Made by a program: the position numbers and the translations under genes. The notes under the pieces are model-generated. The model had not been told where the DNA came from. It did not search any database and was given only the letters and a program-made list of their open reading frames with translations. A stretch of 64,000 nucleotides of DNA, taken from NCBI GenBank assembly GCA_030549205.1, contig JAUKTV010000004.1, positions 2,046,001 through 2,110,000 on the forward strand, read 5' to 3'. The DNA comes from Apiosordaria backusii (lineage: Eukaryota > Ascomycota > Sordariomycetes > Sordariales > Lasiosphaeriaceae). This document shows positions 32,673 through 44,314 of the stretch, in pieces (within the stretch, counting starts at the first letter, position 1; each line of letters starts with the position of its first letter).

Positions 32673-35025
32673 TCAAGTCTGAAACCCCTGCTCCGACAAC
32701 GACCCCCCATCCTCCCCGGCAGCAGCAACATTCCTCGCAACCTCCACCGCCGCCGCCGCCACCACCTGCCCATCCACATCCGCCGCCCCCATCCAAAACA
32801 AGCTATAAAACACCATCAAATGCAGCACAACACAATACATCGCAAACAAATTCCTGCTCGCCCTAGTAGCCAACACCATCCTCGTGACCGAATACACCAC
32901 CCTCTCCGGAAAACTCAACCCCCTATACGCCCTCGCCGACTCCCTCCCCCTGAAAGCCGCGAAAGGCGAGATATTAGACTCGTACGCCTTGCGGTATCGA
33001 TCCAAGGCAATCCCCGGACTGCTTGGCCCACCTCCACCGATGGAGACACTGCTTGGGTTGGGATTGGCCGCGTAGGCTGATGACGAAGAGGTCATGGCCC
33101 CTACTGCTGGACCGGCCCGGTTGTAAGTAGATACGTAGCGGGTTTTCTCGTAGAGGTTGAGGTTGTCGCGTTGAAGAGCGGCAATTTCTTGGCGGAGCTG
33201 GGAGACGGTTTTGTGAGTTTCGTTGAGCTCTTGTTCAAGTTGGGCGTTTCGCTTCTTGAACCGGTCGCGCTGGGCGGTGATCATGGGTAGGATGCCCGAC
33301 CCGCCGCCGCCGCCCATGGGCCGGTCTTCGAAGCCACCGCCGCCAGGGTTGAAGCCGCTGATGATGGAAGAGGTAGGCGAGGTTCGCCCATTTCCTCCTC
33401 CTGGTCTGCGGCCGGGCGCCATTGACGGTGCGTAACGGCTGACGTATGTCCCCGCTACCGAGGCACCTGACGGGAAAGCGTTGGGTGCCTCGGCCTGGAT
33501 GGTAGAGAGCTCATTTTCGAGCTTCTCATTGAGGTTCTGTGACTTTTCCAGCTCGGCGTTTGTCCGCGAGAGTTCCTCCTGGAGGTTTTGGAGCCTGGTT
33601 TGGAGATCCTGGTGAGATACTCGTAGAATAGTGAGCTCATCGCTCAGTTTCTTGTTGCGCGCCAGCAGGAGCTGCTCAAGTGTGTCTCCCTTGCCCTGTC
33701 CTCCACTCTGATCGACAGCCATGTCTTTCACTTCGTCATCATCACCTGTTGCAAATTCGATACTCTTCAGCACCTCCAGCTCTTGCTTGACCTCATCGTA
33801 GTCACTCCACTTCTGCACCTTCGCCTTCAAACTGTCCCGTTCCTCCTTCAATAAGCCAACTTCGCGCTCCAAAGCGCGCAGCTTCGTATCGAGACCACGC
33901 TTCAGTCCTTCCTTATCCACACGCGCCGCCTCCAGTTTTCTGATGAGCGATGAGTTCTCTGATCTCATTCTCATATACCCAGGGTCATCTTCCAGTGAGG
34001 TTGCGGTTTGGGTAGGCACTTGTGATTTGGCTTGAGCCAGCTCCAGCCTCATCTGCTCGTTACGAGCCTCAACCTCAGCAAGCCGCGCGCTGGTGCGCTC
34101 CAGATCGGAGTGTACCATCTCCAGCTCTGCGCTCGTAACATGTCCTCTTTGGCCGTCCTCTCCGTCATCCTTGCCCAATCGCTGATTAACCTCGTAGCTG
34201 GCCTTGATCTCATTCAGGAGACGATCCTGATTTTCGACTTTGTCCTCCAACGCCTTCTCCTTAGCTGCCCAGTTGTCCTGCTTCTCCTCCAGCACAGCGG
34301 TCCACGATTCTTCCACCTCCTTGACTTTGGTTTCGAGGTTCTCTTCCAAGCCCTTCCTTAAATCACGTTCTGTTTGTAGCCGAGATTCTGTCTCTTCGAG
34401 CTGGGTCGTTAACCGTGATACTGTTTGCTGAAGATGCTGGTTCTCTTGGCTAAGCTTTGGTAGGGTATCTTCAGACACGAGCATAGAATCGACCGAGGCC
34501 TCAAGCAGTGGGTACGGATCGGGAGCTTCGGAGAGGGAGGTGTAAGCGTGCAAGAAGGCCGAGTTGACGGATTTCGAGTGGTTGGTTAAGAGATCGATGA
34601 ACGTCTGGTAGGCTGCGTGGTATGATCTTAGTCCCGGAGCTCATCCCTAGAGTCAAGGCCCGTGGCCAGAAACCAGCTTACCCTTGAGCAGCCCTTTGAC
34701 TTCAGAAAGCTTGCTCGTGTCATCTAGCTTCCTAAAGTCCTTGGTCTTTTGCGCAAGATCCTTTCTCTGTACCGTCGAGTCTCGCTGGTAGGCAACGATT
34801 TCGGAGGCCGTGTTGTCGAGGGTCGAGACAAGCGTTGTGAAATCGAGACCTGATAGAATAACCAGTCAGACACCGCAGATATCACGATCGAATCCTATAT
34901 ATTGGCCTACTTCTCCATTGCGAGATAGCATTCTGGAACTTGTTGACTGATTCGTTGGTTGATGTTGTCGTTGTCGGCGCGGTGCCAGACGCTCCAACGG
35001 GAGCTTCTGCGGTGTCGTCGGCCAT
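32673..35025 (-). CDS. COY1: Golgi coiled-coil membrane protein CASP/Coy1
   Basis: Golgin-type tethering protein of intra-Golgi retrograde transport. Exons 35025-34911, 34849-34682 and 34612-32673 give 740 residues. After a Thr-rich N-terminus, most of the chain (~60-480) is heptad-rich coiled coil: SQENQHLQQTVSRLTTQLEE, many LE/KE/QE repeats, and SQLRQEIAALQRDNLNLYEK. The CASP C-terminal signature (~560-700) is present: NLYEKTRYVSTYN, then ISPFAAFRGRESARAYRGLS, followed by one membrane anchor containing NLFAMYCVVLHLMVFYSLFW, with the Tyr and His that are conserved in CASP transmembrane segments. About 45 mostly Ala/Val/Gly residues follow the anchor, longer than usual. It shares a 434-bp divergent region with VPS3. 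Confidence 0.95.
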
Positions 35026-35459
35026 TACTGTCGCGTTTGTTGGCGCAATTGGTGGATTAGCTATGGAGGACGGCAGCGGGCCCCGTGTTGAGGTGTGGCA
35101 AGCATTAATGTTGTTATAGTTTTGACGTTGATGTTTCGGCTGATGAACAGCTGGAAAGGTGGCCGCTCAGGGACCGTGTGAGCCGCCAAGACTTTGGCCC
35201 GAGCATGTGGGGCCGTTCCGTGCAGTTGGGGGAGCTTCGTCACCCCAGCCCGAGTGTGGGACCTGGCAGGTGAGCTTACAGGGGTGCAACGGGCGCACTC
35301 TAACCTGGAAGCTCCTCTCACAAAGCACATCATGAAGCCAGCCTTCCTTTGAATTAAGTTTCTCAAGATAACGACGCTACGAGGTTCTTTACGAAGATCA
35401 ACGCCTACGGTCTTGCAGTTCCCTCATCGAGAAACGGCGATGATGTCGCGGGAGAAGCA
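35026..35459. promoter_or_regulatory. Shared divergent promoter COY1 / VPS3
   Basis: 434 bp between the outward-facing starts of two endomembrane-tethering genes. No clear TATA box. A short upstream frame begins at 35440 on the VPS3 side. Confidence 0.5.
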
Positions 35460-35514
35460 ATGGCATCTGAACCGCACAGGAACTACAGGCCAACCACAGC
35501 GCCAGCTGGTATAG
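35440..35514 (+). promoter_or_regulatory. Overlapping upstream ORF in the VPS3 leader
   Basis: ATG ATG at 35440/35443 opens a 24-codon frame ending with TAG at 35512-35514. It overlaps the VPS3 start at 35460 in a different frame, so ribosomes that use it would miss the VPS3 start. Whether the transcript includes 35440 is unknown. Confidence 0.4.
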
Positions 35515-38500
35515 GGCCTTTCGACTTGCGCCCACTGCTCCATGGCGTCCCCTTGTCAGAGAATGGCGATGACGAGGACATCCAGATCAACTGTGTCGAA
35601 TACCTAGGTACGTTTGCTGAGACCAGCTGATTTGCCAACAAGTAGCTGACACTCTCTCTAATAACCAGACGGAAACCTCTATGTTGGCACTACGGCCTCG
35701 GAATTGCTTCATTTCTTTGGCATACCACCAGACCCCGCCGATCCGAACCAGAGCCCTACCTTTATTCTCGCATCGCGATTAAAGCCAGCGTCCTCGGACG
35801 CTGCCGGCGCAGTCAATGGTTCCCGGCCCGGTGTTCAGCAGATTCTCCTGCTGCCCCGCGTCGCCAAGGCCTGCGTGCTGTGCAACTCGACCGTATCTTT
35901 TTATTCTCTTCCTGAACTGAGCCCAGTTTTTGGCACCACGGTCAGGAATTGTAATTGGATCGGCGGAGTGGACTTGAATGAGGACTTGACTGGGCCGGGC
36001 CATGACAGATCAGGATCCGTAACGATACTGCTGCACCTGAACCGTAAGATCAGAGTAGTAAGAATAGGAGATGATGCTCCGCGTGTCTATCGAACCATCG
36101 ATTATGCCGGAAGCACACTTTCTGTTCGTAGGGACTCATTTGCATGTGTGGCTGACTCGAGGAGCTATGCGCTGGTGGATATCGATCGCCAGTTGAAGAT
36201 CCCGCTCATGAGCATCTCGTCGCTTGACGACTCACAATCAGGAGGCCCTTTTGGACAGGCACAGAACATTGCTGGGCCTCCAGATGGAGGTCTTTTCAGA
36301 AGTGCTTCTACAGCCTCACCACGGCCACCTACTGATACACACGGGCATTCTAGGAGCACAAGCTTGGGTGATTTCATCTCGAGAGGTATACAACGAAGAC
36401 AGGGAGAGGCAGAGGAACCTGTCTTTCAAGATCCGGATGCCCCGACACCTACGCGAAGCCCAGCGCCGGGAGAGGAAGGCCCAAATCGGACTCAGCAAAA
36501 CCGATCTCCGCAACCACGGGAGTTATCAGCAGCTCAAGCTGCAAGCACAAATCCTCCTGGACGGACAATGTCGCCAGCAAGACCCGAGCCAGTAGTATTG
36601 AAACCGCTCATAGTATCCCCAACCACAGAAGAGTTTCTTCTGGTTACAGGAACCGGCCCTCTTGATCCAGGCATTGGCATGTTTGTGAATCTCGATGGTG
36701 ATCCAACGAGGCCAACGTTGGAGTTTGATAGGTACCCACGTGAAATCGTGGTTGATGGGGGTTCGACCGATCTCTCGTCATCACGCCCATCTCTTGGTGA
36801 CGCAGAGGAAGGCTATGTGCTGGCGTCTATGGCCAAAGAACTCGAAGATGGGCTGCATAATGGGTTGGAAATTCAACGCTTTGATGTGAATGTAGGCGAG
36901 GGCGAGCCGGAAAAATGGTGGCTAGAAGTGGAAAATACGGGTTCGAAAGAGGTGCCAGGGAATACGCCAATAGGCATCAGATCTCTGCTGCAGAGCGAGG
37001 AGATGAATTTTGAGCAAATTGTTCAACGCTTGTGCCAAAGACGATTTTCGCCATTCAAGGGGCAATCTGCCACACCAACAATATCGCTTAAAAGTAACGA
37101 CTCCCGCACCGCGCTTTCCCTCCAACGGCTAACGCAGGAACGAGAACTTTTCAACCACGAGTCGGATGATGAGGTACTTCCACCAGATTGGGAGACTAAT
37201 CGGAATAAGGAAGGAGAGGAATTCGTCCGGAGACTGGCGAAGACCTCATCGCGGTTGGCTGTTTGGGCTGGGTCGAATATATGGTGGGCCGTACGAAACC
37301 CTCTGCTTGTGCAGTTAGAGGCTGCCCTGGAGTTGACAGCTTCCCGAGACCGGCAAGCTGAGTCGAACACTCATGAGAGCAGACTACAAATATTCTCTCT
37401 CTTGGAGACCATCAAGGGACGGGAGCCGAAAACAGAGCTTGAATTCATGACGTTGGGGTATATCAAACAACGGGCCAGTATTATGCTTCTTGCCACATTT
37501 CTGAACTCGACAGAATTACCCTTCACCGAAGCCCAGACAAAAGCAATGGAAGAGCACCTTCTTGGCGGCGACCTGGACGCTCGAGTCGTCTTGTCGCTTA
37601 TACCGGCCCTTCGAAACGAGATTATCGTCAGCAGAAGGGGCATTTGGATATATGGGGGCATCAAAACTGTAGTGGAGGAATACATATCTCGCGAACAGGA
37701 TGGCTTGGAAGGCCAAGGGGTTAGTTCGCTGTCGCCCAGTGTGCTCCAATTTCTTCGTCGGTTCCTCGCAGCAACAAGGAAGAAGAAGGGGTTTGGGAGC
37801 ATATCTGACGAGGTCTTCCGGACGGTCGATGCCTCCTTGCTCTTGGTGCTTCTAGAATTGGACAAGGAAACCCCTCCCGGTCAGAACGGCAGAAGTGGTA
37901 CCGTCCGCAAAGAGCTCTACGAGCTTGTCGATCATGGTGTGGATTGCTTCGACCGAGCAGTTGACTTACTCGAAACCTACCAGAGATTGTTCGTTCTCAG
38001 CCGTCTTTATCAACACCGCAAAATGGCAGGCGAGGTCCTCGCAACTTGGAGACGCATCATAGAGGGAGAAGAAGATAAAGGCGGCGAACTCGGTGATGGC
38101 GAGCAGCGAATCCGAAGCTACCTCTCTAATATCAGCAACCAAGCCCTTGTCCAAGAGTACGCTGTCTGGCTAGCCACCCGGAATCCCAAGCTCGGTGTCC
38201 AGGTGTTTGCAGACGAAAAGGGAAGGTTTCCCAAATTTGAGCACAGCCAGGTCCTGGCCCTGCTGAGAGAAGAAGCGCCTGACGCTGTGGCGTACTACCT
38301 CGAGCACCTCGTCTTTGGCAAAGGCAACACAGCCTACGTTAACGAGCTCATCAGCTACTACCTCGACATAGTCATAAATGACCTACAATCCTCCCACGAT
38401 ACCCGGGAGATGGTCTCTGCTTCATACGAGGCTTACCGAGCATTACACCCCCCTAAACCAACCTACATCCGCTTCTTATCCGACAACGCGCCTCCCAACA

Positions 38501-39300
38501 ACGATGTCTGGCAGAGCCGGTTACGCCTGCTTCAACTACTATCCGGCGGGCACGACTACAACGCAACAGCAATCAGGCGCATGATAGACGACTCTCTAGC
38601 TACTATCCCTCAGCCCAACAGCCATTCCGACACCGGACCAAACGGAGTCGACACCCTCCGGCACCAACTCCTCGTCCCAGAATCCATCATCCTCGCCGGC
38701 CGCGCCAGGCAACACACCGACGCCTTGCATCTTCTAGTCCACCGCCTAGGAGACTACGACACCGCCGTCTCGTATTGTCTCCGTGGTGGCGCCGCTCTTT
38801 CACCAGGCAGCGGAGCCCGCCACAACAAGAGACGAGACAGCGATAGCAGCCTCCCGCCCACCTACGAGGAACAAGTCCAGCTCTTCCGGTCTTTGTTGCA
38901 CGAGTTCCTAAAACTGGAGGACCCAGAGGAGAAGGTGGAGCACACGGGGAACCTGCTGGAGAGGTTCGGGGGCTGGTTTGATATATTGGAGGTGTTGGAG
39001 GTGATACCGGAGGATTGGCCGGTGGAGACGATAGCGGAGTTTTTGGTGAGCGGGCTGAGGAGGTTGGTGGCGGAGAGGTGTGAGGGATTGGTGGCTAGGG
39101 CGCTGAGCGGGGCGGAGAATTTGAGGGTTGGGTTTGAGTTTGTGGAGGCTGTGACGGAAAAGGGGCCGGTGGTTGATTTTGGGGAGGGGGGTGGGGGGAT
39201 GGGTGGTGGTGGTGGTGATGATGGGGAGGAGCTGCGTGGTAGACAAGAGGTGGAGGGTTGGGGGGAGTATGTACAGGCAGGTGGGCGTTTAGGGGGGTGA
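35460..39300 (+). CDS. VPS3: CORVET subunit Vps3 (TGFBRAP1-like)
   Basis: Subunit of the CORVET tethering complex that binds Rab5/Vps21 on endosomes. Exon 1 (35460-35607) and exon 2 (35669-39300) give 1259 residues. An N-terminal CNH/beta-propeller domain (~45-380) shows CVEYLDGNLYVGTTASELLH, ILLLPRVAKACVLCNSTVSF and VYRTIDYAGS; it is interrupted by a disordered Ser/Pro-rich insert (~190-300). Vps39/TGFBRAP1 domain 1 is at ~690-790 (LVDHGVDCFDRAVDLLETYQ), a clathrin-repeat-like helical region follows, and domain 2 sits near ~1050 (ESIILAGRARQHTDALHLLV). The end is Gly-rich with no RING finger. The opening differs from Vam6/Vps39 of HOPS, which favours Vps3. Confidence 0.9.
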
Positions 39301-39497
39301 GCGGGAGGAATTTTGAATTTTGAATACCAATTGCAATGATTGATGGAGATATTCACGTTTGCCTTGCTTGGTGTTTGCGTTTTACCTGTGGACGTAGTAA
39401 AATGCGGGGTTTCGTGCTTACCATGCTGAGGTCAGTCTTGGGTCAGGTTAGCTGGATTGTGCGGTGCGATGTCACAGTTCAGAACCAGAAGAGGAAG

Positions 39498-39671
39498 GTG
39501 AGCGTTGAACCTTCTGGTAAGATCTGTGGGTTGGTTTCGCTGCGTACCTGGATCACAATCCAGGGGTTACCAATCAAGAGGCACGTGAACGTTAAACCAC
39601 CTGATGAAATCTCCTCTGGGTTGATTCTACCTGAACACGACTCAGGGGCTACCAATCAAGAAGGCTCGCGG
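39498..39671. repeat. Two diverged 87-bp tandem copies
   Basis: Copy 1 (39498-39584) and copy 2 (39585-39671) both begin GTGA(G/A)CGTT(G/A)AACC and end with a GG(T/C)TACCAATCAAGA block. Many differences are G/A transitions. The period is 29 codons, so both copies lie in one open frame (39336-39710), but I do not recognise that peptide. Confidence 0.6.
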
Positions 39672-41838
39672 AATGATTCCGTGGACCCCTTTTTTGAGAT
39701 ATCGGTGTGAGGCTGAGGACCATCTAGTTGGGCCACACGCGCACAAAAATCAGGGGTAAATCCTGCCATATTGGCTGCCCCTATTCCAAAGCACAAGCGT
39801 CTCTCTCGGTCAATATCATCGTGTTACACACCTTCCTCACTTCAGGTCACCTACGCTATTTCATCGTGGTTCATCGCCCATCTCTGAGCTCTTACAATTT
39901 TCAGGGCTCCGTGTCTGAGTGATTGCCTACCGAGCATTGGGAAATAGAGGAAGGTCACACAATATAGTCCTTCCTGTACACACCCGCTGTTGACAGCCAT
40001 CTCTGCGCGATATTGACACCCATCTCCGAGAAGCAGTACACCTCGGCAGGTTGATTGCCTACTTCCTAACCTGGGATGAGCATCATGTGGCGTTTCACGA
40101 GTCAATTGGTAGATAGATAATTATCCTATCCGGAACCGAGAAACATTTTCCCAAAACCTCCAAAAGTCTGGAACATTTTATCTGCTTAACGTCCTAACCG
40201 AGAGGGCGGGAGACGGGCGAACCGGAATGACGGCTCTGATTGAGAAACGAATGAACCCCCACTTCAGGGCAGCAAACAGAACGTTGATTGCTGGTGGGTT
40301 GTCAATTTATTCTCTGCGGAAGCGATGCCAGGTATGTTTTACAGCAGAAGAATATAGATTGGGCATCTGTGAGGTGCAGACTCTGTACAGGCGGGTGAAA
40401 CGCAAGCACCTCCCTCTGTAAATGCAAGTAAGCTGCGAGATGCTTGATTCCGACGCACGCAATAGATACCAAAATCGGGAAGCGGAAGGGGCAAGATGCA
40501 TAGCACATATTGCCTACTTCATGTCCGTTCAAAAGAAGTGGTGTGGTCGTTTAAAGAGGTCGCAGATAGGTTGCTTGCTTCTTACCTCCCTCCCCACCTA
40601 CCTCCTCCTTGCTGATGGTGGTGATGAATTGGAATTGGGGAAGTGCGGTGAACCGTTACACCACCTTCAAAACGGTACCTCCAAAACGGAGAGTTGTGGG
40701 GTCTCTTCAAGTCCATGTCCCTTGAGTAACATCGCCGCTGACACCAAACCAAAACCACAGATGAAGAAAACTCCTCCCAGGTTAGGTATCTTGACCCGAC
40801 GCCTCGGAGATAACCCCCTTGGGTAAAAGGGCCAAGAGGCACATGAATTCACAAGATCTCTTTCATCCCAAAGCCCCAAACTTCTTTTTGTTAGCTGAGG
40901 TTACGTTGGAATTGGGCCTAAAGGAAGGGGCTGAGAAGACGAAAAAGAAAATTGCTTGGTTTGCTTGGGTCAATTCCGCAGGACGAAATGGGAAAAAGTA
41001 AGAGAGGGGGCGGGGGAATGAGATGATGGTGGTGAGGTTGCGGCTTTTTTTTGAAGCTGAATGCATGCAGGAATGGAAAGACTGAAGATGCACATATGAT
41101 TCAAGCTATCCAGCTCTTACTCCCAGCCTCTCCCGGTGGTCGCTTATATCGGAAAGAGTTCTTGTTTACTGGTCGATACGAGATGTGAGATTGTTTCGTG
41201 CTCCCGAGATTGTCAAACTGTCATGAACGACATGCTTGGGATTTTTGTTGCCGAATTTTGTTCGCTTGGATGGTATGTAGTATTTTGGTGGGGTGAAGTG
41301 TGAGATGTCTCGCTAACAGATCTCCATACATTTTCAGACACTATGAGTTAGTGAAGAATCTGGCACATGTCATTGTCTCCGAATTATTGCGTCGGCAAGC
41401 TGGCGAGATACCGCAGTAGTCACAAGGCAAAAAGTTAAGTTACATTTGATGCGCTGTCCAATTTACCTACCGAATATCCTCCATGACAATCTGGCCGGAA
41501 ACTCAACCCTTCTCTCGGCCGAGACTTGTATCTGAATTACCTCTGCGCCCTTTTCCTTCCCGTCCATGCCTTCCCGGCCCGAGAAATCGGGCTGTTTTAC
41601 CTGCACGCCGCCGCCCTCGCCGCTGCAAGAAGCAAACAAAAAAGAAACCGTTGAGAAGAAGCAACGAAGCAAAAAGCGGGGGTGGGATGTGGGGTCAATC
41701 AAGATCAAGATTTGATCGGCATTGTGGCCCCGTGTGATTTGTGACGAATCTTGTGTCAAGATGTGACGATCGCAGACGTGCAGGAAAAAGAAATGTGGAA
41801 CGGCTGTCGAAAACCATCTGCGGAAACAACTGAAGAGC

Positions 41839-41876
41839 AAAAAGAAAGGGGAAAGAAAGGGGAAAGAAAGAAAAAA
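41839..41876. repeat. GAAA/GGGG simple repeat
   Basis: Purine-only tract built of AAAGAAAGGGG-type units. Confidence 0.5.
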
Positions 41877-42329
41877 GCTGGACTTGATGGAAAGCTAAGA
41901 ATTGAACGGCCAGGACAGGGCAGAATACGTAAGCGAGACATATTTGTCTCATCTTGCGGTAACACGGGGTTGACAACATGGTATGGTAGGATTCGGTGAA
42001 TATCTTGGTAGTGTTAGTTCGCAGCTTAAAAGCTACCTGTTGGGGACTTTTAGGCGTCTTCCTGGGCTATATCGATGGGTCGTAATCCATCCATCGTCTC
42101 ATGAGGCTCACGTTAACGCGGTAGGTTGCGCGGCGCAGCAGTGCCCCGGGTTCCTGGACAGGAGGTGTTCAGCGTCGTGTTGCGTGCAACGCTGTATTGG
42201 ATGATGCGGCGCAGTTGGACTCAAGGATCTGGAATTTGGGATGATCTTGGGGAGACGGCAGGCAACTAACGTATGCGAATGAGAGATGGTTCAGGGTAAG
42301 TTGAGAATGCAAATAATGCATCAGTTGAT

Positions 42330-42353
42330 ATTCCATAGCCGTTGCTATGGAAT
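42330..42353. repeat. Perfect 10-bp hairpin with 4-nt loop
   Basis: ATTCCATAGC and GCTATGGAAT are exact complements around CGTT. It lies about 450 bp downstream of the GPCR stop codon. Confidence 0.7.
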
Positions 42354-42802
42354 GGACTATGGATTCAGTAAAAGTATCTATCGCAGTCTGACTTTATAAG
42401 TCCCCTCGAACTTGTCCCTGGTACTTTTGAGACAAAAAGATGCTGACCCCTAGATCAACTTTTGTAAGCTAGACTGTCTCGGCTATATCCAAAATAAACA
42501 TAAAAGTCCAAACTCGATGACGCATTTAAGGCATGAGTCCATTATCCCCTCATTGACATGACACAGTAAGGTCGTATAACGATTGTGAGAAAACCAAAAC
42601 ATTCAGGGGTATAATTCTCTGTCGCCGTTCTCCATCGCTACCCAGGACCACCACGACTGCTGTTTTGACCTAACAGCAGAAAGAAACATCCATAAAATAC
42701 ATGTGAATTAGGCTCTAGCCATATCCAAAATTATGTATCTCGAGCTAAACGCCAAAAAAGTAAACATGATGATGTTAAAGAAAAACAAAAGAGACGTAAT
42801 AA

Positions 42803-44314
42803 TTATTCTCGATCCAGCGTTTTCGATGGCGGCTCAATCGGAGATCGATCTTCGGCGTGCGATGCTGACCCCGCAAGCTCCGTCATACTCTCCGTCTCGT
42901 ACGTCTTGTCAGTATTCTTGAATACGTTCCTGCCACTGCTCATCATCTGGAACGAGCCATCACCGTGGTGGTGCGGCTGATCCTTGTGTCCGAACCAAGC
43001 CTTGGTGTCGTCCCATAGCATCTGGCATGCCGTCCATGATGTTACGACGTAGATGATAGCGTTCCAGAAACCTTGGAGGGGAAGGACAAAGGCGGACATG
43101 TATTCGAGCGGGAGTGATGCTTGCTCCCTGTGGACAACCGAATAAACGCGGTTGGCGCTGGAGGGAATCCATGTTACGAGCATGGCGGTGAAGAAGAGGA
43201 TCGAGCACTTTGTGTAAGACCAGGTTGCGTTGTTGGCCTCGTACGCTGCACGGCGGCGGAGGGGATTGGGCCCCGTGGTGGCATCATTGCGTATTTGGGG
43301 AGCCTGGGAGTCGATTGTGATATTGGCTTGGGTTTGAGGAGGCATATCGCCATAGGACTCGCGTTCGGCGGCTCGCCTGTTCGAGGAGATGTGGACCGAG
43401 TAGGCGGCGTTGGGCACTTTCGGCTGCTCATTTGCACCCTGCGCAATCCCCAGAGTTGCGAGGCCCTTGTCGATGACTTCGCTGGTGACCGAAACCTCGG
43501 TGGTCTTGACGGAGCTGAAGGGGTCGTCCGTGATGGTGAATGGTTCGTGATCTTGATGACTGGTGCTAAATTCACGAAGTTGCTTGTGCTTCTTGTAGAT
43601 CTCGCGGCCGGCACGGATATAAATGAAAAAGGTTACAAGAATGACAATCCTGTTAAGACAACAACATTTAGTTTCTATTGTGACAAGAGGGAAATTTCGG
43701 GTCACAACTCACCAGATCGGCCCGTAAAACGTTGCAATGCGGAAAATGTCCCACCTAGGGCTAACCCAGCACCACAACGTCGCGTTCCCATACATTTTGC
43801 CCTTTTCTGGACTTTCAATGAAGATAAAAGTCAGGGCGACGGCGAATGGAATTCCGTAGCAGCAGAGAAGATAGGGAATCTCCATCCTCCGCAGGCGTGT
43901 GCCATCAAACTTGAAATAAAAAGTCAAGTACACATTGACCGCCATGGCCAATGTCCAGAATGTATCAGCGGGCATGAACCTGACGAAGCTAGTCAGTAAC
44001 TGCGTAATGTGACCTATCCTCCAGCCAACAACGTACATTTGGATCAGAAAGCCTTGGAATTGACAGCCAGCTGATCTTGGTTCCATAACGAACGACCGAG
44101 CCATCAGTGTGGCAGCATTTGTCATAAGATTGCCGAATGATGCGTAGAATACTAGGCGATTGATAGGCTTATGAAAAGCCTTGGAAGCGCAGAAAGTAGC
44201 AATAACGAGAACTGATCCCAAGAGTGAAAAGACAGAGCAGGTGCGCTCAATAATACTGAACACATCGACTGGCAACTCATCCCGTGGGTCTGAGTTGGAT
44301 AATGGTTCCGCCAT
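42803..44314 (-). CDS. cAMP-receptor-like G protein-coupled receptor
   Basis: Seven-transmembrane receptor of the fungal class related to Dictyostelium cAMP receptors (Neurospora GPR-1/2/3 group). Exons 44314-44037, 43979-43713 and 43649-42803 give 463 residues. Membrane segments are visible in order: SLLGSVLVIATFCA (TM1), LVFYASFGNLMTNAATLMA (TM2), FWTLAMAVNVYLTFYF (TM3), YLLCCYGIPFAVALTFIFI (TM4), FYGPIWIVILVTFFIYI (TM5), SILFFTAMLVTWIPSSANRV (TM6) and AFVLPLQGFWNAIIYVVTSW (TM7). TM3 is preceded by the conserved Cys in SAGCQFQGF. The third intracellular loop is long (~150 residues) and hydrophilic, and the cytoplasmic tail is Ser/Thr/His-rich. The ligand is unknown; coupling to a heterotrimeric G protein and cAMP/PKA is inferred from the family. 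A 5.7-kb gap lies upstream. Confidence 0.92.

Larger units (their letters stand above)
39301..42802. other. 3.5-kb gene-poor region between VPS3 and the GPCR
   Basis: Convergent 3' flanks. No recognisable gene. It holds an 87-bp tandem duplication at 39498-39671, an A/G simple repeat near 41839-41876 and a perfect 10-bp hairpin at 42330-42353. Confidence 0.45.

Noticed and set aside
43121..43999. 292-codon plus-strand frame opposite the GPCR
   Set aside because: It crosses the GPCR introns and reads as antisense of a well-supported receptor.
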